Source: Pseudomonas khavaziana (GTDB lineage: Bacteria > Pseudomonadota > Gammaproteobacteria > Pseudomonadales > Pseudomonadaceae). From it: a stretch of 64,000 bases of DNA. Under the pieces are notes generated by a model, which was not told the origin of the DNA, ran no database searches, and saw only the letters and a program-made list of their open reading frames with translations. The stretch's first letter is position 1, and each line of letters begins with the position of its first letter. The stretch spans positions 62,001-126,000 of the forward strand of contig NZ_JAHSTT010000003.1 of assembly GCF_019145205.1 (NCBI RefSeq), in the 5' to 3' direction. The position numbers and the translations under genes are program-made. Shown here piece after piece: positions 15,486 through 23,229 of the stretch.

Positions 15486-16112
15486 ATGCAGCCTGGAGAT
15501 ATTATTTTTTCTGTCAAACAAGATGACGACAGCGCTACGCGGGCGTTTATCAAAGCCGGTCAACTGGTCAAGGCCAAGGTGTTCTCGCAGGACACGACGT
15601 ACCTGAACGTGGTGCATCCGGCGATTGCGGTGAGCGACACCCTGGTGATCGAAAGCGTGGGCAGTGGCCTGGCCCTGACCGACCTGAGCCTGGAAAAACC
15701 GCCGCGCTCGGCGATGGTGTTTTCCTGCGTGGATACCGAACTGGGCGAGGCGGCGACGGTAGCTGCCAAGCAGTTCTACTTCGACAAGATCGGCGGTGAT
15801 ATCCGGGGCCGCTACAGCGTGTGGAACGCGATGATTTCAGCTTTCCGGCGCTGGACTTCCGATACCAGCCTGGTGACGCGGATCAACGAGTCCATCGACA
15901 TCGGCAGCGGGTCCTTTTGTTCGCAGTTCGCGGCCAACTGCTATGAAGTCGGCAACCTTTACAACGAAGCTAATCTGCTGCCGCCTCCGCCTGCCATTTT
16001 CCCCAACCAGCCTAGCGCCATAACGCCTGCGGAGTTGGCGACCTTCTGTGATTCCTCGCCGCACTTTTACTTTGCAGGATTCTGGCAGGACAACGTTGAG
16101 GTGCGGCTTTAG
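15486..16112 (+). CDS. Permuted papain-fold (YiiX/NlpC-P60-like) protein in the reb locus
   Basis: A 208-residue protein with the order seen in circularly permuted papain-like enzymes: MQPGDIIF at the start, a His in VVHPAIAVSDTLVIESVG (near residue 42), the Cys in SGSFCSQFAANCYEVG (near 145), then ITPAELATFCDSSPHF, matching the Pro-Ala/Asp-Leu element after the nucleophile. Relatives are amidases, peptidases or acyltransferases. No signal peptide is seen, so it would act in the cytosol. AGGAG eight bases ahead supports ATG 15486 over ATG 15471. It is embedded between Reb genes, suggesting a role in R-body maturation or as an associated toxin (inference). Confidence 0.7.
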   Translation: MQPGDIIFSVKQDDDSATRAFIKAGQLVKAKVFSQDTTYLNVVHPAIAVSDTLVIESVGSGLALTDLSLEKPPRSAMVFSCVDTELGEAATVAAKQFYFDKIGGDIRGRYSVWNAMISAFRRWTSDTSLVTRINESIDIGSGSFCSQFAANCYEVGNLYNEANLLPPPPAIFPNQPSAITPAELATFCDSSPHFYFAGFWQDNVEVRL

Positions 16113-16152
16113 CGGCGCTGTTGCCGTCAAGCCAGCGCCGCAGGAGGTTCAC

Positions 16153-16473
16153 ATGCAGCCACCAGTTCTATCCAGCGTTGATCGCCAGCGTCTTGAGGCG
16201 ATGCTGCGCAGCCCGCAGATGTTCGACGGTGCGCCGCGCGCTATCGTTGACGAAAGCCTCAAGCGCGCGGTGCAGGTACTTGAACAATCGAAGACCAACG
16301 AGCAGGCAATTCGCCAGGCCGCCCAGCAGAGTGAGGCGGCGGTACGCCAAGCGCTGAGTGGCGCGCCCGATCAAAGCGTCGAGCAGTTGGATCTCAAGCG
16401 TGAAGTGAACAAGGAGATCCAGCAGTTGATCGCACGGATCGAGGCCGCCCTGGCCGGACCTGCGAAATCCTGA
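16153..16473 (+). CDS. Small helical hypothetical protein of the reb locus
   Basis: A 106-residue, almost wholly helical protein rich in Gln, Ala and Glu (AVQVLEQSKTNEQAIRQAAQQSEAAVRQAL, then VNKEIQQLIARIEAALAG), likely a coiled coil. CAGGAGG ends eight bases before ATG 16153, deciding the start. I do not recognise it. Its position between the papain-like gene and the paired rebB genes suggests an assembly or regulatory accessory. No signal peptide or membrane segment. Confidence 0.65.
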   Translation: MQPPVLSSVDRQRLEAMLRSPQMFDGAPRAIVDESLKRAVQVLEQSKTNEQAIRQAAQQSEAAVRQALSGAPDQSVEQLDLKREVNKEIQQLIARIEAALAGPAKS

Positions 16474-16555
16474 AGCCACAGGTTTCACAGCCCTTGTTTC
16501 GCAACGTTCATTGATGAACACGGAATACACCGTGCACTAAATAAGGAAATTGATC

Positions 16556-16870
16556 ATGCCATTAGTCAACGAGCAAATTACCGACGCGGTCACCCAGACC
16601 AACGTCAAAGTGGTGGCCGAATCGCCAGCGATGGCGATGAGCACCATCTATCAATCCATGGCCCAGGCCACGGCGATTCTGTTCCAGAACGCCGTATCGG
16701 CCCAACAGCAGCAAAACACCCTGGCCCAGGCGGCCACCAACCAGGGCGTGATGCAGATCTACAGCGTCGATACCACCGCCGGTGCGGCGGCCACCGAGAA
16801 AGTCGCCCAGGGCGGCGTGTCGGATAACCTCACTAGCCTGTTGACTGTGCTCAAGTCTTTCCAGCCTTAA
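16556..16870 (+). CDS. rebB: RebB-family R-body protein, tandem copy 1
   Basis: A 104-residue RebB homologue: NEQITDAVTQTNVKVVAESPAMAMSTIYQSM, then a Gln-rich helix (FQNAVSAQQQQNTLAQAATNQG) and a C-terminal extension (VMQIYSVDTTAGAAATEK..LTVLKSFQP). It differs from the following gene at only nine positions, so the two are a recent tandem duplication and probably the main ribbon subunits, as with the paired RebP proteins known in P. aeruginosa. AAGGAAA precedes the ATG. Confidence 0.88.
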   Translation: MPLVNEQITDAVTQTNVKVVAESPAMAMSTIYQSMAQATAILFQNAVSAQQQQNTLAQAATNQGVMQIYSVDTTAGAAATEKVAQGGVSDNLTSLLTVLKSFQP

Positions 16871-16920
16871 GCACTGAGCAATAACGGAAGTTGTTCTTTC
16901 TCAACCCAGGAGTATCAACC

Positions 16921-17235
16921 ATGAGTACTGTCAGCCCGCAAATCACCGATGCCGTCACCCAGACCAACGTCAAGGTCGTTGCCGAATCGCCCGCGATGGC
17001 CATGAGCACGATCTACCAATCCATGGGCCAGGCCACGGCGATCCTGTTCCAGAACTCGGTCTCGGCCCAACAGCAACAAAACACCCTGGCCCAGGCGGCC
17101 ACCAACCAGGGCGTGATGCAGATCTACAGTGTCGACACCACCGCCGGCGCGTCGGCCACCGAAAAAGTCGCCCAGGGCGGCGTGGCCGACAACTTGACCA
17201 GCCTGTTGGCCGTGCTCAAGTCTTTCCAACCTTAA
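16921..17235 (+). CDS. rebB: RebB-family R-body protein, tandem copy 2
   Basis: A 104-residue near-duplicate of the preceding gene. Four of the nine differences are in the first six residues (MSTVSP against MPLVNE); the others are Ala/Gly, Ala/Ser and Thr/Ala swaps. AGGAG sits eight bases before ATG 16921, with 50 bases between the two genes. A strong terminator at 17247 closes the locus. Conservation of the core with a variable N-terminus suggests hetero-polymer assembly (inference). Confidence 0.88.
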   Translation: MSTVSPQITDAVTQTNVKVVAESPAMAMSTIYQSMGQATAILFQNSVSAQQQQNTLAQAATNQGVMQIYSVDTTAGASATEKVAQGGVADNLTSLLAVLKSFQP

Positions 17236-17246
17236 GCTGCAAGGCC

Positions 17247-17285
17247 ACAACAGCCCCGGTGCCCACAAGGCTCCGGGGCTGTTGT
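17247..17285 (+). terminator. Terminator of the reb locus
   Basis: A perfect 13-base stem (ACAACAGCCCCGG and its complement) with a 13-base loop, 12 bases after the last rebB stop. The T-rich tail is weak (GTTGTCGTGTGTG). Confidence 0.8.
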
Positions 17286-17529
17286 CGTGTGTGCGTTTGA
17301 TCTGAAAGATGAACCAGATGCGCCATAATCGTTCTTTTTTTCGAACATCCTATTGCCCTGTACCCCCATTGATCCTAGGATTCGTTTGAGATTTCAAACG
17401 CTCTGTCTCCCGTGCGCTGTATTTTTCTCCCGCGCGCTGGGGCTGATTTCCCTGACGGCAGCCCACAAGGCGCCTTTCAACAACTCTAATTCGCTCCGCG
17501 TGCGCGCGGTGCTGTTAAGGAAAGCCGAC

Positions 17530-18972
17530 ATGCAGCTCAAAGATACCCAGTTGTTCCGCCAGCAAGCCTTTATCGATGGCGCTTGGGTCGATGCGGACAA
17601 CGGTCAGACCATCAAGGTCAACAACCCGGCCACGGGTGAAATTCTCGGCAGCGTGCCGAAGATGGGCGCCGCGGAAACCCGCCGCGCCATCGAAGCCGCC
17701 GACAAGGCCCTGCCGGCCTGGCGTGCCCTCACCGCCAAGGAGCGCGCCAACAAGCTGCGCCGCTGGTTTGAACTGTTGATCGAAAACCAGGACGACCTCG
17801 GCCGCCTGATGACCCTCGAGCAAGGCAAGCCGCTGGCCGAAGCCAAGGGCGAAATCGTCTACGCCGCGTCCTTTATCGAGTGGTTTGCCGAAGAGGCCAA
17901 GCGCATCTACGGCGACGTGATCCCCGGCCACCAACCCGACAAGCGCCTGATCGTGATCAAGCAGCCGATTGGCGTTACCGCGGCGATCACTCCGTGGAAC
18001 TTCCCGGCCGCCATGATCACCCGTAAAGCCGGCCCGGCCCTGGCTGCCGGCTGCACCATGGTGATCAAGCCAGCCTCGCAAACGCCGTTCTCTGCCCTGG
18101 CCTTGGTTGAGCTGGCGCACCGCGCCGGTATCCCGAAAGGCGTGCTCAGCGTGGTCACCGGCAGCGCCGGCGACATTGGCGGTGAGCTGACCAGCAACCC
18201 GATCGTGCGCAAATTGTCCTTCACCGGCTCGACCGAAATCGGTCGCCAGCTGATGGCCGAATGTGCCAAGGACATCAAGAAAGTCTCTCTGGAGCTGGGC
18301 GGAAACGCACCGTTCATTGTGTTCGACGACGCCGACCTGGATAAGGCCGTCGAAGGCGCGATCATCTCCAAGTACCGCAACAACGGCCAGACCTGCGTCT
18401 GCGCCAACCGCCTGTACATCCAGGATTCGGTGTACGACGCCTTCGCTGAAAAGCTCAAGGTGGCCGTGGCCAAATTGAAGATCGGCAACGGTCTGGAAGA
18501 AGGCACCACCACGGGCCCGCTGATCGACGAAAAAGCCGTGGCCAAGGTTCAGGAACATATCGCTGATGCCCTGGGCAAAGGCGCCAAGCTGCTGGCCGGT
18601 GGCAAGGCGATGGAAGGCAATTTCTTCGAGCCGACCATTCTGGTCGATGTGCCGAAAGACGCCGCTGTCGCCAAGGAAGAAACCTTTGGCCCGCTGGCGC
18701 CGCTGTTCCGCTTCAAAGACGAAGCCGATGTGATCGCCATGGCCAACGACACCGAGTTCGGCCTGGCCTCGTACTTCTATGCCCGCGACCTGGGCCGGGT
18801 GTTCCGTGTGGCCGAGGCCCTGGAATATGGCATGGTCGGCGTCAACACCGGGTTGATCTCCAACGAAGTGGCGCCGTTCGGCGGCATCAAGGCCTCGGGC
18901 CTGGGCCGTGAAGGCTCCAAGTACGGGATCGAGGATTACCTGGAAATCAAATACCTCTGCCTGGGCATCTGA
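17530..18972 (+). CDS. gabD: Succinate-semialdehyde dehydrogenase (NADP+)
   Basis: A 480-residue aldehyde dehydrogenase matching GabD closely. It oxidises succinate semialdehyde from GABA to succinate. Seen: cofactor-site motif TPWNFP (about 155), FTGSTEIG (about 232), the general-base Glu in LELGGNAP (about 255) and the catalytic Cys in NNGQTCVCANR (about 289). AAGGAAA ahead of ATG 17530 selects this start; an in-frame upstream extension has no support. gabT follows 180 bases later. This pair and order are the same as in P. aeruginosa, where a GabR-like or LysR regulator is expected; none is adjacent here. Confidence 0.95.
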   Translation: MQLKDTQLFRQQAFIDGAWVDADNGQTIKVNNPATGEILGSVPKMGAAETRRAIEAADKALPAWRALTAKERANKLRRWFELLIENQDDLGRLMTLEQGKPLAEAKGEIVYAASFIEWFAEEAKRIYGDVIPGHQPDKRLIVIKQPIGVTAAITPWNFPAAMITRKAGPALAAGCTMVIKPASQTPFSALALVELAHRAGIPKGVLSVVTGSAGDIGGELTSNPIVRKLSFTGSTEIGRQLMAECAKDIKKVSLELGGNAPFIVFDDADLDKAVEGAIISKYRNNGQTCVCANRLYIQDSVYDAFAEKLKVAVAKLKIGNGLEEGTTTGPLIDEKAVAKVQEHIADALGKGAKLLAGGKAMEGNFFEPTILVDVPKDAAVAKEETFGPLAPLFRFKDEADVIAMANDTEFGLASYFYARDLGRVFRVAEALEYGMVGVNTGLISNEVAPFGGIKASGLGREGSKYGIEDYLEIKYLCLGI

Positions 18973-19152
18973 CCGGCAAGAGCTTGCAGCAAACGCAGAG
19001 GGCACGAGAGCGCTGCCCCTTTGCGTGTTCCACATCGTTATTCGTAGTGGCCGGGAAAGCTGTGGCAGTCGATCATCGCATGCTGCCGTAGTTGCCTCCC
19101 CGCCACCTATGCCTTGGACCACGCCACCCGATGAGTGGCGAATGAGGACTTT

Positions 19153-20430
19153 ATGAGCAAGACCAACGCTTCCCTGATGAAACGCCGCGAAGCCGCTGTA
19201 CCCCGCGGTGTTGGCCAGATTCACCCGATTTTCGCCGAATCCGCGAAGAACGCCACGGTGACCGACGTAGAAGGTCGCGAGTTCATCGACTTCGCCGGTG
19301 GTATCGCCGTGTTGAACACCGGTCACGTGCACCCGAAAATCATCGCCGCCGTGACCGAGCAGCTCAACAAGCTGACGCACACCTGCTTCCAGGTGCTGGC
19401 CTACGAGCCCTACGTAGAGGTGTGTGAGAAAGTCGCCGCCAAGGTGCCAGGCGATTTCGCCAAGAAAACTTTGCTGGTCACCACCGGTTCCGAAGCCGTC
19501 GAAAACGCCGTGAAGATCGCCCGCGCCGCTACTGGCCGCGCAGGCGTGATTGCCTTCACCGGTGCCTACCACGGTCGCACCATGATGACCCTGGGCCTGA
19601 CCGGTAAAGTCGTGCCTTACTCGGCTGGCATGGGCCTGATGCCAGGTGGCGTGTTCCGCGCGCTGTACCCGAACGAACTGCACGGTGTGAGCGTCGACGA
19701 CTCCATCGCCAGCATCGAACGCATCTTCAAGAACGATGCCGAGCCGCGTGATATCGCCGCTATCATCATCGAGCCGGTGCAGGGCGAAGGCGGTTTCTAC
19801 GTCGCGCCGAAAGCCTTCATGAAGCGCCTGCGTGACCTGTGCGACCAGCACGGCATCCTGCTGATCGCCGATGAAGTGCAAACCGGTGCCGGCCGTACCG
19901 GTACCTTCTTCGCCATGGAACAGATGGGCGTGGCCGCCGACCTGACCACCTTCGCCAAATCCATCGCTGGCGGCTTCCCGCTGGCCGGCGTATGCGGCAA
20001 GGCCGAATACATGGATGCCATCGCCCCGGGCGGCCTGGGCGGCACCTACGCCGGCAGCCCGATTGCCTGCGCGGCGGCCCTGGCCGTGATGGAAGTGTTC
20101 GAAGAAGAGCACCTGCTGGACCGCTGCAAGGCGGTCGGCGAGCGCCTGGTGACGGGCCTCAAGGCCATCCAGGCCAAGTACCCGGTGATCGGTGATGTGC
20201 GTGCCCTGGGCGCGATGATCGCAGTCGAGCTGTTTGAAGAGGGCGACAGCCACAAGCCTAACGCGGCGGCCGTTGCCGCGGTGGTGGCCAAGGCGCGTGA
20301 CAAGGGCCTGATCCTGCTGTCCTGCGGCACCTACGGCAACGTGTTGCGCGTCCTCGTGCCGCTGACCTCGCCGGACGAGCAGCTGGACAAGGGCCTGGCG
20401 ATTATCGAAGAGTGTTTCTCCGAACTCTGA
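19153..20430 (+). CDS. gabT: 4-aminobutyrate aminotransferase
   Basis: A 425-residue class III PLP aminotransferase. It moves the amino group of GABA (and delta-aminovalerate) to 2-oxoglutarate, giving succinate semialdehyde for GabD. Visible motifs: TTGSEAVENAVKIAR (about 112-126), GAYHGRT (about 140), the EPVQGEGGF loop (about 204), DEVQTGAGRTG (about 240-250) and the PLP-lysine segment TFAKSIAGGFPL (Lys near 268). The ATG at 19153 has GAGGAC upstream and matches GabT starts (MSKTNASLMKRR); a GTG at 19135 would add six residues. A REPIN and a terminator follow. Confidence 0.95.
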   Translation: MSKTNASLMKRREAAVPRGVGQIHPIFAESAKNATVTDVEGREFIDFAGGIAVLNTGHVHPKIIAAVTEQLNKLTHTCFQVLAYEPYVEVCEKVAAKVPGDFAKKTLLVTTGSEAVENAVKIARAATGRAGVIAFTGAYHGRTMMTLGLTGKVVPYSAGMGLMPGGVFRALYPNELHGVSVDDSIASIERIFKNDAEPRDIAAIIIEPVQGEGGFYVAPKAFMKRLRDLCDQHGILLIADEVQTGAGRTGTFFAMEQMGVAADLTTFAKSIAGGFPLAGVCGKAEYMDAIAPGGLGGTYAGSPIACAAALAVMEVFEEEHLLDRCKAVGERLVTGLKAIQAKYPVIGDVRALGAMIAVELFEEGDSHKPNAAAVAAVVAKARDKGLILLSCGTYGNVLRVLVPLTSPDEQLDKGLAIIEECFSEL

Positions 20431-20443
20431 CACGCCCCGCCCC

Positions 20444-20541
20444 TGTAGGAGCGAGCTTGCTCGCGAAAAACGCCCAGGCACCGCGTTTCAAGGGCTGCCC
20501 GCGTTTTCGTTGACGACCTTCGCGAGCAAGCTCGCTCCTAC
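20444..20541. repeat. REPIN (GCGAGC type)
   Basis: Inverted pair of TGTAGGAGCGAGCTTGCTCG arms about 60 bases apart, downstream of gabT. Confidence 0.9.
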
Positions 20542-20553
20542 GAAAAGCAAAAG

Positions 20554-20574
20554 AACCGCTTCGGCGGTTTTTTT
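20554..20574 (+). terminator. gabDT terminator
   Basis: Stem AACCGC / GCGGTT with a stable TTCG tetraloop followed by seven T, placed beyond the REPIN. Confidence 0.9.
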
Positions 20575-20643
20575 GTGCCTGCTTCATTTTACGCACGCGG
20601 CGGCATTGTCTAAGGTGCAAGCATTGCCGATGGAGCGTGCTGG

Positions 20644-21852
20644 ATGACTGCTGTTGATTTACCCGCTGTACCCCGCGTGCTGATTGCCGAAGCGGACCCT
20701 TGGTCGCGGGACCTGCTCAAGCAAGTGTTGTTGAATGTGCGTTGTGACGCGCGGCTGGATGTGTGCGCCGATGGGCAGCAGGCCGCCACGCTGTTGCGGG
20801 AAAAAACCTATGACCTGATTCTTGCGGACTGGGAGCTACCGGGCGTCGATGGCCTGAGCCTGCTGCGCAGTGTGCGCCAGCAGCGCCGCTCTCCCGCACT
20901 GCCGTTCATCCTGCTGAGCAGCCGCAATGACAGCGCCAGCGTACGCGAAGCCTTGCCCCTGGCGCCGACTGCGTACCTGACCCACCCGCTGAACATGGAG
21001 GGCCTGACACAGCGCCTGCAAGACCTGCTGCTTAACGAAGGGGAAAACGTGTATTGCGAGATTCCACCGTTGGCACCGGGAATGACCTTGCCGGCATTCC
21101 TGGAGCGGCGCCGAGAGGTCTGCGATGGCGCGCCGTTGCGTGTGGATGTTAAAGCCGCGGTGCAACGCAGCCTGGGGCCCGAGGGCCTGGACCTGCAGCA
21201 GCTCGAAGACCAGGTGCGTATCGACCCGCAAATCACCGCCGTGCTGATCGCCGCCGCCAACAGTGCCGGGTATCACGGCACGCCGGTGCAGACCCTGCAC
21301 GCGGCCCTCAACAAGCTGGTCCCCGGGCAAAGCATGAACCTCATCCTGGGCCTGGCGCTCAAGCACAACGTGGTGCTGGGTGACCCTGGGCTGGTGGCCT
21401 ACGCCGAGCGGCACTGGCAGTTGTCCGAGGACAGCGCCGAGTACGCCCGACGCCTGGCGCGCATGTTGGAACTGGATCACCAGCGCTGCTATAGCGCCTG
21501 CATCCTGCATCGGTTGGGCGACCTGGCCTTGTTGCGCTGCCTGGAAGACTGGCGCCAGGCTGGCGGCGCCCTGGATGACGAAGCGATCGGCGAATCCCTC
21601 GACACTTTTGGCGCCGCCTACGGCTCGGCGTTGCGCACGCGCTGGCGCTTGCCGTTGGAGTTGCGCCAATTGATCGCGGCCACCTATTCACTGGAAGGCG
21701 GTGTGTATTCACGCGAAGCCTTGGTGGTGAACCTGGCGACACAGATGGCGCGCTTGACCGAGCATGAAGGGCTGCAAGAGCTTGCCGGCAGCAAGACCGC
21801 ACGGCTGCTCAAAGTGGGCTTGACCGAACTGACAAGAGTACGCAAACCCTGA
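20644..21852 (+). CDS. Response-regulator receiver fused to an HDOD domain
   Basis: A 402-residue two-domain protein. The receiver domain (about 10-130) has the acidic pair AEAD near the start, the phospho-acceptor Asp in DLILADWELPGVDG, and LLSSRND at the Thr/Ser position. The lysine region reads YLTHP instead of the usual K-P, so the switch lysine appears replaced by His. The HDOD domain spans about 165-360 (LEDQVRIDPQITAVLIAAANSAGY); such domains are catalytically dead HD relatives in signalling. Monocistronic between repeats; partner kinase not in the window. Likely a signalling output protein. Confidence 0.8.
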   Translation: MTAVDLPAVPRVLIAEADPWSRDLLKQVLLNVRCDARLDVCADGQQAATLLREKTYDLILADWELPGVDGLSLLRSVRQQRRSPALPFILLSSRNDSASVREALPLAPTAYLTHPLNMEGLTQRLQDLLLNEGENVYCEIPPLAPGMTLPAFLERRREVCDGAPLRVDVKAAVQRSLGPEGLDLQQLEDQVRIDPQITAVLIAAANSAGYHGTPVQTLHAALNKLVPGQSMNLILGLALKHNVVLGDPGLVAYAERHWQLSEDSAEYARRLARMLELDHQRCYSACILHRLGDLALLRCLEDWRQAGGALDDEAIGESLDTFGAAYGSALRTRWRLPLELRQLIAATYSLEGGVYSREALVVNLATQMARLTEHEGLQELAGSKTARLLKVGLTELTRVRKP

Positions 21853-21869
21853 CAGCCAATGAGACCAAA

Positions 21870-22030
21870 TGTGGGAGGGGGCTTGCCCTTAAGGCTTTTG
21901 TAGGAGCGAGCTTGCTCGCGAAAGACGTCAACGATAAGGCGTGTTTCCTGATTAAACGCGGCGCCTGTGCGTTTTTCGCGAGCTCGCTCCTACAGAGGGC
22001 AATGGCGTTAGGGCAAGCCCCCTCCCACAT
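21870..22030. repeat. Composite nested REPIN
   Basis: Same architecture as 2301-2555: an outer TGTGGGAGGGGGCTTGCCC pair enclosing an inner GTAGGAGCGAGCTTGC pair, with TTAAGGCTTTT at the left inner junction and GGCGTTAGGGCAAGCC at the right. It is shorter, having lost most of the outer spacer. Confidence 0.85.
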
Positions 22031-22041
22031 TTTGACCGAGC

Positions 22042-23103
22042 CTAGCCTGCGATAACGCGGTTCTTGCCTTGGCGTTTTGCTTCGTACATCGCCGCATCCG
22101 CCCGGGCAAACAGGCTGTCGAGGGTGGAGTCATCTTCACACAAGCTGGCCAGGCCCTGGCTGACGGTCACGTTGAACTCGCGGCCCTCATAGCTGAACAG
22201 CAACGCCTGGATTTCCTTGCCCAGCCGTTCGGCCACTTGCAGGGCCATCTCCGGTGCGCAACCGGGCAGTACGGCGGCGAATTCTTCGCCGCCAATGCGC
22301 CCGAACAAATCGCCACGGCGCAGTACCCCGCGACCACTCTCGGCAATGCGCCGCAGCACCTGATCGCCCTCCAGGTGGCCGTAGGTGTCGTTGATGTCCT
22401 TGAAGTCATCGATGTCCAGCAACAGGAACGCCAGCGCCGTGCCCTGCACGCAGGCATTGTCGAACGCCTGGTTGGCGCATTCGAAGAAGTGCCGGCGGTT
22501 GCTGCTTTGGGTCAGCACGTCGGTGGTGGCGAGGCGGTGCAGTTCCAGCTCCAGCAGCTTTTTTTCGGTGATGTCTTCGGCCATGCCGACCACGATCAGC
22601 GGCTCGCCAGGCACCACCTGCTGGTTGATGTAGCACTTGTCGCACAGCCAGCGGATTTGCCCGTCGGCGGTGATGATGCGGTACTCGCGGTCTTCCACGG
22701 CGCCTTGTTCCAGCACGCGGGCCAGGCTGTGTTCGGCGTAGTCGAGGTCTTCGGGGTGAACACTGTTGCGCCATTCCCGGTGATCGGCCAGCAGCAAGCC
22801 GGCTGAACGGCCAAAGATGCGCTCGTAGGCCGGGCTCACATACAGCACGCGGCGTGTTTCCCAGTCGATGGCCCACAGCACCGCATTCACGCTGACCAGC
22901 AGTGAGCTGAGCAGTTGCTCACGCTCACTCAGTCGCTCGACTTCGCCCTGGGCATGCATCAACGCCAACAGGGTCGCTGCCGGCCGGGCGGGGCGGCTCG
23001 GCAGTGGGCACATCGGGCAGGCAGGGCTTTTCGTGAACCATCGGTACAACTCTCTCTGGGCGCGCCGCAGGATGGAACAGCGGTCACTACAAGGGGTCAC
23101 CAT
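22042..23103 (-). CDS. PAS-GGDEF diguanylate cyclase
   Basis: A 353-residue protein. A coiled N-terminal part (EVERLSEREQLLSSLL, about 53-68) leads into a PAS domain (NAVLWAIDWETRRVLYVSPAYERIFG, about 73-180, with a PAC segment EYRIITADGQIRWL). A GGDEF domain follows (about 195-350) with an active-site GGEEF preceded by an RRGD inhibitory site, so it should both make c-di-GMP and be product-inhibited. No membrane segment is seen, hence a cytosolic enzyme. The ATG at 23103 lacks a clear ribosome site; an internal ATG at codon 31 is possible. Confidence 0.85.
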   Translation of the reverse strand: MVTPCSDRCSILRRAQRELYRWFTKSPACPMCPLPSRPARPAATLLALMHAQGEVERLSEREQLLSSLLVSVNAVLWAIDWETRRVLYVSPAYERIFGRSAGLLLADHREWRNSVHPEDLDYAEHSLARVLEQGAVEDREYRIITADGQIRWLCDKCYINQQVVPGEPLIVVGMAEDITEKKLLELELHRLATTDVLTQSSNRRHFFECANQAFDNACVQGTALAFLLLDIDDFKDINDTYGHLEGDQVLRRIAESGRGVLRRGDLFGRIGGEEFAAVLPGCAPEMALQVAERLGKEIQALLFSYEGREFNVTVSQGLASLCEDDSTLDSLFARADAAMYEAKRQGKNRVIAG

Positions 23104-23199
23104 GATGGCGAAGTGTTCTTTGAGAGAGGGGAATTGCGGTGAAGTTCCATGATCGTGACCGATTGGCGGTGCCCGTAAAATGGCGCCAAAAAGCCAGTG

Positions 23200-23222
23200 T
23201 GTGGGAGGGCAAGCCCTCCCAC
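23200..23222. repeat. Short REP hairpin
   Basis: Palindrome GTGGGAGGGC-AA-GCCCTCCCAC just past the desA stop codon; it may also end desA transcription. Confidence 0.7.
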
Positions 23223-23229
23223 GTCACAA

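Noticed and set aside
17515..20481. A 988-codon open frame opposite gabD and gabT
   Set aside because: It is antisense to two well-recognised genes, is rich in His/Gln/Gly/Arg as expected for the shadow of GC-rich coding, and shows no domain.
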